This document shows, piece by piece, positions 6,474 to 11,171 of a stretch of DNA of 11,171 bases. Below the pieces are notes generated by a model. The model was not told the origin of the DNA. It searched no databases and saw only the letters and a list, made by a program, of their open reading frames with translations. Each line of letters starts with the position of its first letter. Position 1 is the stretch's first letter. Source of the DNA: JAMOBE01 sp039908285. GTDB taxonomy: Bacteria > Pseudomonadota > Alphaproteobacteria > Rhodospirillales > Rhodospirillaceae. Both the position numbers and the translations under genes were made by a program. Location: contig JAMOBE010000110.1 in NCBI GenBank assembly GCA_039908285.1, positions 1-11,171 of the forward strand, given 5' to 3'.

Positions 6474-7220
6474 CTACCGCGGCCTGACCGCCACTCCGTC
6501 GATGAAGTGGGCGCCGGCCGTGGTGGCGGCCTCGGCGATGGCGGGGGAGCCGACGCCATGGACATAGGCGCTGAGCCGGCTCTTCTGCGCCCGGGTGACA
6601 AAGGCCGAGAGGTAGGGACCCACCTTGTCGGCCGGCCAGGGCTTGTCCATCAGCGGCAGGCTGACACCGGCATAGTTGCAGGTGGCGAAGATCTTGAAAT
6701 CCTGCGACTTCGGGGTCACGCGGCCGATGTAGGCCTTGCAGAACAGGTGCAGGATGATGGCGATGTCGTCCAGGTAGGACATTCGCACCGTATCGGCGAC
6801 ATTGGTCACCTCGAACACCAGCATGCGCCTGATATCGGCCTCGAGCTGGCGGCAGGCGCTGGAAAAGGTGCCGGCGATATCCTTGTAGGTGAGCGCCGCG
6901 CCATTGATCGGAACGATCAGGGTGGCGTCGCCATCCTGATGGGCGAGACGGCGGGCATGGGTGGCGGCGACGGTGATGGTCTGCATCATGTTGCCGGCAA
7001 GGGTCTTCTCGTTCACCGCCCGCTCGCCCATGCCCTCGGCCAGCAGGACGTCGTCGACGACGACCGAGCCATCGGCCTTCGTCAGCCTGGGGCGGCAATA
7101 CCAGGTGTTGAACGCCTGCAGACCGACGTCGAACACCGGAATCAGCTCGGACGTCCAGCGATCGTCCGTCGGCTGCGGCGCCGGCTTCTCGGCGGGTCTG
7201 GCGTCCTGGGGCGGGGGCAT
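6474..7220 (-). CDS. Degenerate EAL-like domain protein, probably catalytically inactive
   Basis: A 248-aa soluble protein without signal peptide or TM. After a Pro-rich leader (1-20), its order of segments resembles an EAL (c-di-GMP phosphodiesterase) fold: F-x-x-WYCRPRLTKADGSVVVDDVLL (38-60) where EAL proteins have the YQPI...GxxxG-EALLR strand; LIVPINGAAL (101-110) like the VNLS strand; MLVFEVTN (133-140) like LxxEITE; and AYVHGVGSPAIAEAATTAGAHFIDG (218-242) like the AEGVE-x-x-x-Q-x-x-x-L-x-x-x-G-x-x-x-x-QG end. The catalytic EAL Glu, the DDFG pair, the KID Lys and the EGVE Glu are not seen, so it would not hydrolyse c-di-GMP and may act as a binding or scaffold protein. It converges on the ABC gene, with 15 bp between stop codons. 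ATG 7220 has no clear Shine-Dalgarno and no alternative ATG, GTG or TTG exists upstream in frame. The EAL relationship is from pattern only. Confidence 0.5.
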   Translation of the reverse strand: MPPPQDARPAEKPAPQPTDDRWTSELIPVFDVGLQAFNTWYCRPRLTKADGSVVVDDVLLAEGMGERAVNEKTLAGNMMQTITVAATHARRLAHQDGDATLIVPINGAALTYKDIAGTFSSACRQLEADIRRMLVFEVTNVADTVRMSYLDDIAIILHLFCKAYIGRVTPKSQDFKIFATCNYAGVSLPLMDKPWPADKVGPYLSAFVTRAQKSRLSAYVHGVGSPAIAEAATTAGAHFIDGVAVRPR

Positions 7221-7385
7221 CGGCTGGTGTCGGCCTGGTCGGTGGAGCTGCGGCGGATAGTACCATCTGGTTGAGTAGCGCGTCGACTATGTCCAAAGCA
7301 CATACCAGGGTCATCGGACGAGATACCCCTGCCAGAAGGGCGGCACCACGTTGACTCCTGGTCCAGAACGAGCCAAGGTTGGGTC

Positions 7386-7715
7386 ATGAGCGCATCGTCC
7401 GTCCTCAGGCTTCAGAAGGTTGGGTTCACCGTCGAGCAGGTGGAGGCCCTGGCCGACTTCATGGATACCCAGGCCGCCAGCAAGGCCGACCTGGAGCGGG
7501 AGACTGGTGCCATACGGGCCGAGGCGGCGGAAACCAAGGCCGAGCTGAAGGCCGAGATCGTAGCGGTTCGGGCAGACCTCCGGCAGGAAACCACCCGGCT
7601 CGAATCGATTATCGAACTCGCCAAACGCGACATCACCATCAAACTTGGCGGCATGCTGGTGGTCGTCACCGGCGTGCTCCTGGCCGCCATCCGTTACCTG
7701 CCACCGCATCCGTGA
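7386..7715 (+). CDS. CCDC90/DUF1640-like coiled-coil membrane protein
   Basis: A 109-aa protein with the layout of DUF1640 (CCDC90) family members: an N-terminal helical segment LRLQKVGFTVEQVEALADFM (7-26), an Ala/Glu/Lys/Arg coiled coil (about 31-80) with repeated A-E-x-K-A-E-L / A-V-R-A-D-L heptads, and a C-terminal TM helix (about 85-103) preceded by the characteristic D-I-T-I-K-L-G-G-M. Such proteins are small inner-membrane proteins, found in proteobacteria, phages and mitochondria (MCUR1 relatives), and their bacterial role is unclear. ATG 7386 is preceded by AAGG at a 7-nt gap. It is divergent from the EAL-like gene, separated by 165 bp. No clear terminator follows it before the rne leader. 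Confidence 0.7.
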   Translation: MSASSVLRLQKVGFTVEQVEALADFMDTQAASKADLERETGAIRAEAAETKAELKAEIVAVRADLRQETTRLESIIELAKRDITIKLGGMLVVVTGVLLAAIRYLPPHP

Positions 7716-7766
7716 GACCCGTCGGCGGGCGGCACCGGTTTTGCCACGCCGCATGCACGAATGCCG

Positions 7767-7795
7767 TTGTCGAATCGGGTCACTCCGGCTATTTT
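7767..7795 (+). promoter_or_regulatory. Possible sigma70-type promoter in the rne upstream region
   Basis: TTGTCG (7767-7772) and TATTTT (7790-7795) are separated by 17 nt. If active, it would give an rne leader of roughly 320 nt. This is a motif match only, and it competes with a second candidate at 7920-7928. Confidence 0.3.
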
Positions 7796-7919
7796 CTAAT
7801 CGTTCGAAGGTCGCGGTGGCGGGTCCGCCGCCGGCCGACGTTGCCATCGCCGCTCGACGGCGTCCGGCCGCGGCGCTCTGCGCGCGGGAGTGACGGTGCC
7901 GAGGCGGCGGTTGCGGTCG

Positions 7920-7928
7920 TGTTACAAT
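7920..7928 (+). promoter_or_regulatory. Possible extended -10 promoter for rne
   Basis: TGTTACAAT is an extended -10 (TGn plus TACAAT at 7923-7928) in an otherwise GC-rich stretch, with no good -35 element at the expected distance. A start near 7935 would give a leader of about 185 nt before rne. Confidence 0.35.
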
Positions 7929-8069
7929 TTCATAACCGGGTGAGACGCCCGATCGGATTCCGTCATGGTGAGTACTCTTTTCCGACGACACTCCACCGCC
8001 ATGGCCATGGGACCGAGCGACGGCGCCCCCGTTTCCCTCCTCACCATCACCATCACCGTCATCTGCCCC

Positions 8070-8090
8070 CGCCGGCGCGCGACGCCGGCG
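8070..8090 (+). promoter_or_regulatory. GC-only hairpin in the rne 5' leader
   Basis: CGCCGGCG occurs at 8070-8077 and again at 8083-8090 around a 5-nt loop CGCGA, forming a perfect 8-bp stem; TGCC (8064-8067) and GGCA (8096-8099) can extend it. It ends 16 nt before the Shine-Dalgarno GGAG (8107-8110). E. coli rne is autoregulated through leader hairpins; a similar role here is inference. Confidence 0.35.
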
Positions 8091-8121
8091 CGAGTGGCAG
8101 TGCGCTGGAGAAATGCACTTC

Positions 8122-10728
8122 ATGATCAAGCGTATGTTGATCGACGCGACGCAACCGGAAGAAACCCGGGTCGTCGTCCTGCACGGAACGCGCCTCGAAG
8201 AATTTGATATCGAGACCTCCACCAAAAAACAACTCAAGGGAAACATATACCTCGCCAAGATTGTCCGTGTGGAGCCGTCCCTTCAGGCGGCGTTCGTAGA
8301 GTATGGCGGCAACCGTCACGGCTTCCTGGCTTTCAACGAGATCCACCCTGACTATTACCAGATCCCAGTCTCCGACCGTCAGAAGCTGATCGCCGAACAG
8401 CGGCGTGCCGACGCCGACAACGGCCGCGAGGATGGTGACGAGGGACGGAGCGTGGACGTCTTCGGCGGCGACGACGACGACGAGGAGGCCCGGCCCCGCG
8501 CCCGCCATGGCCGCGAGTACAAGATTCAGGAGGTGATCAAGCGCCGCCAGATCGTCCTCGTTCAGGTGGTCAAGGAGGAGCGCGGCAACAAGGGAGCGGC
8601 GCTCACCACCTATCTGTCGCTGGCCGGGCGCTACTGCGTGCTGATGCCCAACAACGGCCGGGGCGGGGGCGTGTCGCGCAAGATCACCAGCATCGTCGAT
8701 CGCAAGCGGCTGAAGTCGATGCTGAACGCGTTCGCCATCCCCGAGGGCATGGCCGTCATCCTGCGCACCGCCGGGGCCGAGCGCGCCAGGGCGGAAATCC
8801 GTCGGGACTACGAGTACCTGATGCGGACCTGGAACCAGATCCGCGAAACCACCATGCGCTCGCGGGCGCCGGCCCTGATCCACGAGGAAGCCAACCTGAT
8901 CAAGCGGGCCATCCGCGACATCTACTCGCGGGACATCGACGAGGTGATCGTCGACGGCGACGAGGGCTACCGGCTGGCCAAGGACTTCATGCGGACCCTG
9001 ACGCCGAGCCACGCCCGGAAGGTGCAGCCCTACACGGAAGAAGGCATGCCGCTGTTCAACCGCTATCAGGTGGCGGCGCAGCTCGATGCCATGCACAGCC
9101 CGGTGGTGCAACTCCGCTCTGGCGGCTACGTGGTGTTCAGCCAGACCGAGGCTCTGGTCGCCATCGACGTCAACTCGGGCAAGGCGACCCGCGAGCGGCA
9201 CATCGAGGAGACGGCGCTCAAGACCAACCTGGAAGCGGCGGAGGAAGTCGCCCGTCAGCTTCGCCTGCGCGACCTGGCCGGACTCATCGTCATCGACTTC
9301 ATCGACATGGAGGAGTCGCGGAACAACCAGGCCGTCGAACGGCGCATGAAGGAGTCCATGCGCAGCGACCGCGCCCGCATCCAGATGGGCCGCATCAGTC
9401 CCTTCGGCCTGCTGGAACTGTCGCGGCAACGGCTGCGCCCGAGCCTCATGGAAACCTCGTTCGAGCCCTGCGTCCACTGCGGCGGCTCCGGCATGGTGCG
9501 GTCGGTGGAGTCCGCCGCCGTCCACGTGCTGCGCGGCATCGAGGAGGAAGGCGTCCGCCGCCGGGCCGCCGAGATTTCCGTCAGCACGCCCATCGCCATC
9601 GCGCTCTATATACTGAACCAGAAGCGCGCCACCCTGGCGGAGATCGAACAGCGCTATGGGTTCCGGGTGCTGATCAACGGGGATGACAAGCTTTTGCCCC
9701 CCAACTACCGGGTGGAGCGCACGAAGTCGCTCCGCGAGGAGAGCGACGCCGACGCGGTGGACACTCCCCCCCCTCCTCTTCCCCCTCCCCCGCTGCTGGT
9801 CCAGGAGGAGGACGAGGAGGAGGAGGAAGACGCACGCGAGGACGCGGACCACGAGGACGTCACCTCCGGGAACGCGGCCGGGAGCGAGGGCGAGGGCGAG
9901 GGCGCGTCTCTGGCCAGGGCCGGCGGGCCGCCCACCGAGGATGGCTCCGGGGACGGCAGCATCCGCCGCCGCCGCCGCCGCCGCCGCCGCGGACGCCGCG
10001 GCACCACGGAGCCGGGTGAGAACGGCACCGATCAGGCGGCCGAGGCCGCTGAGGACGACGCCACGGAACCGGACGAGTCGGACGCTGGAACGGAACCGGC
10101 GGAAGAGGGCCAGGCCGAGGCGGAGGGCGACGACGGCGCGGAAGGCCGGCGCTCGCGGCGCCGCGGCAAGCGGGGTGGTCGGCGGCGGCGGCGGGGCGGC
10201 GACGCCGACGATGCTTCGCCGGAGGCTGCCGAAACCACTCCCGACGCCGTGGAGGACGAGGACGGGACGGACGGGACGGATCAGGAAAGCCGCGGGGAAC
10301 CGGTGGTGGAGGCTGCCGCCGCCGGTGACGTCGCCGGTGACACCGCGAAAGACGAGGGCGCGGATACCGAGGAGGAGTCCGGGACGGAATCGCCTGCCGC
10401 TCCGTCCAGGCGGCGGGTCGCCCGTCGCTCGAAGGCGGCCGTGGCCGACGAGACGCCCGCTCCAAAGAAGCGCCGCGCCACCCGCAGCCGCGCCACCGCG
10501 GCCGAAGAGCCCACCGAGCCGCCCGCGGCCGAAGAGCCCACCGAGCCGCCCGCGGCCGAAGAGCCCACCGAGCCGCCCGCGGCCGAAGAAGTCAACGAGC
10601 CGCCGGTGACCGAGGCGGGGCCGCCGGCGCCGCCAGCGCCGGAGGAGGCTGCTGAACCGCCTCCCACCGAACCTCCCGGTGAGCCGGCGCCACGTCGCAG
10701 CGGCTGGTGGCGGAAGGTCACCTCCTGA
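8122..10728 (+). CDS. rne: Ribonuclease E
   Basis: The 868-aa endoribonuclease central to mRNA decay and rRNA/tRNA maturation, and scaffold of the degradosome. It begins MIKRMLIDATQPEETRVVV, typical of alphaproteobacterial RNase E. An S1 domain (about 38-160) is interrupted by an acidic insertion (about 90-130) containing GGDDDDEEARP. Catalytic Asp residues are in AIDVNSGKATRE (D349) and VIDFIDM (D392), matching E. coli D303 and D346. The Zn-link is C450-V-H-C453 followed by GGSG. The C-terminal third (about 535-868) is low-complexity: a Pro run, acidic stretches, Arg tracts (near 9963-9993 and 10147-10199) and AAEEPTEPP repeats, i.e. an RNA- and protein-binding disordered tail. ATG 8122 is chosen because GGAG at 8107-8110 is 11 nt away; ATG 8113 is only 2 nt from it. 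A long structured leader suggests autoregulation. No convincing terminator follows. Confidence 0.97.
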   Translation: MIKRMLIDATQPEETRVVVLHGTRLEEFDIETSTKKQLKGNIYLAKIVRVEPSLQAAFVEYGGNRHGFLAFNEIHPDYYQIPVSDRQKLIAEQRRADADNGREDGDEGRSVDVFGGDDDDEEARPRARHGREYKIQEVIKRRQIVLVQVVKEERGNKGAALTTYLSLAGRYCVLMPNNGRGGGVSRKITSIVDRKRLKSMLNAFAIPEGMAVILRTAGAERARAEIRRDYEYLMRTWNQIRETTMRSRAPALIHEEANLIKRAIRDIYSRDIDEVIVDGDEGYRLAKDFMRTLTPSHARKVQPYTEEGMPLFNRYQVAAQLDAMHSPVVQLRSGGYVVFSQTEALVAIDVNSGKATRERHIEETALKTNLEAAEEVARQLRLRDLAGLIVIDFIDMEESRNNQAVERRMKESMRSDRARIQMGRISPFGLLELSRQRLRPSLMETSFEPCVHCGGSGMVRSVESAAVHVLRGIEEEGVRRRAAEISVSTPIAIALYILNQKRATLAEIEQRYGFRVLINGDDKLLPPNYRVERTKSLREESDADAVDTPPPPLPPPPLLVQEEDEEEEEDAREDADHEDVTSGNAAGSEGEGEGASLARAGGPPTEDGSGDGSIRRRRRRRRRGRRGTTEPGENGTDQAAEAAEDDATEPDESDAGTEPAEEGQAEAEGDDGAEGRRSRRRGKRGGRRRRRGGDADDASPEAAETTPDAVEDEDGTDGTDQESRGEPVVEAAAAGDVAGDTAKDEGADTEEESGTESPAAPSRRRVARRSKAAVADETPAPKKRRATRSRATAAEEPTEPPAAEEPTEPPAAEEPTEPPAAEEVNEPPVTEAGPPAPPAPEEAAEPPPTEPPGEPAPRRSGWWRKVTS
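9963..9990 (+). repeat. CGC trinucleotide run coding poly-Arg in RNase E
   Basis: About nine consecutive CGC codons (9963-9989) give a poly-arginine tract within the RNase E tail, flanked by more Arg/Gly codons. Such tracts in RNase E tails bind RNA. Pure codon repetition, rather than mixed Arg codons, suggests slippage-driven expansion. Confidence 0.85.
10501..10599 (+). repeat. 27-bp tandem repeat in the RNase E tail
   Basis: Three identical 27-bp units occur at 10501-10527, 10528-10554 and 10555-10581, each beginning GCCGAAGAGCCCACCGAGCC, followed by a diverged fourth copy from 10582 (GCCGAAGAAGTCAACGAGCC). They encode AEEPTEPPA repeated, then AEEVNEPPV. The DNA identity of the first three copies points to recent in-frame duplication. 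Confidence 0.9.
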
Positions 10729-10847
10729 GCAGGGGAACGGGGCGCCGCGTGGAGACTCGACTCCATCGCGGTGTCTCACCCCTGGGGGATATCTCGCCAT
10801 GATGGGAACCCGCTCTGCGGTAGCGTCACAGGGCAATCGTCGTGGCG

Positions 10848-10876
10848 TTGCGACGTGCAGGCGGATGGTGTACACT
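10848..10876 (+). promoter_or_regulatory. Sigma70-type promoter of the terminal gene
   Basis: TTGCGA (10848-10853) and TACACT (10871-10876) are separated by exactly 17 nt, and the -10 is preceded by TGG-TG, giving near-extended character. Transcription would begin around 10883, leaving a leader of about 145 nt before ATG 11028. This is the best promoter match in the window, though it is not experimentally supported. Confidence 0.55.
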
Positions 10877-10954
10877 ACCCTGATGAATTGTTGACAAGCG
10901 GTCCGTGCGGGATTATCGGATTGTCTCAACGGGGCCTGTGCGCCCAAAGCTGAG

Positions 10955-10977
10955 CCCGTCCTTGGGAATTGGACGGG
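10955..10977 (+). promoter_or_regulatory. Hairpin in the leader of the terminal gene
   Basis: CCCGTCC (10955-10961) pairs perfectly with GGACGGG (10971-10977) around the loop TTGGGAATT. It lies in the predicted leader, 50 nt before the start codon. No T-run follows, so it is not an intrinsic terminator; it may stabilise the mRNA or be regulatory. I do not recognise a known riboswitch. Confidence 0.4.
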
Positions 10978-11027
10978 AGTGGGAGGGAGCGGGCGGTTGC
11001 CCCGTGTTTGACTAGGGAGGAGATAAA

Positions 11028-11171
11028 ATGAGTAAGATGACACGTCTTAATGGGTTATACCCTGTCTACGTCAAAACCCGGAAATCATCCCGGTTTATGA
11101 TATGGAAGGTATCGGAGACGAAGTCCCTGATTCGTTCCCATTTTGACGGCAAGGTATCGCTGAAGAAGGCG
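11028..11171 (+). CDS. 5' end of an unrecognised gene, truncated by the window edge
   Basis: The ATG at 11028 is preceded by GGGAGGAGATAAA, the strongest ribosome-binding site in the window. The frame stays open for all 48 codons to the window end and begins MSKMTRLNGLYPVYVKTRKS. The visible part is basic and contains YPVYVKT, FMIWKVSE and IRSHFDGK; I do not recognise a family. Its GC content is about 46% (67 of 144 bases), far below the neighbouring genes, and it uses codons rare elsewhere here (TTA, ATA, AAA, GTA), which suggests recent acquisition or atypical expression. It has its own promoter about 150 bp upstream, so it is not part of an rne operon. Confidence 0.7.
   Translation, partial: MSKMTRLNGLYPVYVKTRKSSRFMIWKVSETKSLIRSHFDGKVSLKKA

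Larger units (their letters stand above)
10729..11027 (+). other. Intergenic region between rne and the last gene
   Basis: These 299 bases contain no credible gene. The first 120 bases hold only weak GC-rich dyads and no T-run, so I cannot place an rne terminator. The second half contains a good promoter (10848-10876), a second TTGACA (10891-10896) without a good -10, a 7-bp hairpin (10955-10977) and a strong Shine-Dalgarno before 11028. Confidence 0.6.

Noticed and set aside
7351..7379. TTGACT as a -35 element for the 7386 gene
   Set aside because: The -10 position at 17 nt reads CAAGGT and overlaps the ribosome-binding site, leaving no room for a leader.
8042..8060. Short CACCAT-type direct repeats in the rne leader as a possible CRISPR or regulatory array
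   Set aside because: Only two or three 6-bp units with no spacers; too short to mean anything on its own.
8059..11043. 994-codon open frame on the minus strand across the whole rne gene
   Set aside because: It is exactly antisense to RNase E, its low-complexity Gly/Arg/Leu-rich translation mirrors the Arg/Glu/Pro repeats of rne, and no domain is visible. Long antisense frames are expected in high-GC genes.

Overview
The window is high-GC DNA with codon use and gene families typical of an alphaproteobacterium. The best markers are an RNase E with an acidic insertion in its S1 region, a PmtA-type phosphatidylethanolamine N-methyltransferase and an alphaproteobacterial mitofilin (Mic60) family protein. 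I would guess Rhodospirillales (Magnetospirillum/Azospirillum-like), but no rRNA or strain-specific marker is present to prove it.

Layout. Positions 1-47 are a terminator hairpin for a plus-strand gene outside the window. Minus strand 77-3662 holds, in transcription order from the right: a small bacterial PH-like protein with a Met-rich, Trp/Arg-rich N-terminus (3183-3662), a single-TM protein of unknown function (1969-3177), a mitofilin-like single-TM protein (919-1887), two hairpins that include a likely terminator (805-895), and the PmtA-like methyltransferase (77-751). Facing away from this block on the plus strand are a single-TM protein of unknown function (3763-4914) and, overlapping it by 4 bp, an unusual fusion of an ABC ATPase with an MlaE-type permease (4911-6458). 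A degenerate EAL-like protein (6474-7220, minus) converges on the ABC gene. A CCDC90/DUF1640-type coiled-coil membrane protein (7386-7715, plus) is divergent from the EAL-like gene. A ~400 bp leader then precedes rne (8122-10728, RNase E). After a 300 bp intergenic region with a good promoter, an AT-richer unrecognised gene starts at 11028 and runs off the end.

How it may work together. The two divergent operons in 919-6458 combine a phospholipid-transporter-like ABC fusion, two unknown single-TM proteins with large extracytoplasmic domains, a PH-like membrane adaptor and a mitofilin-family protein. A phospholipid head-group methyltransferase lies next door. I infer a possible envelope lipid-transport or membrane-shaping system. 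No MCE-domain protein (the usual Mla substrate carrier) is visible, so the unknown TM proteins are candidates for that role. This is a context-based hypothesis, not something the sequence proves.
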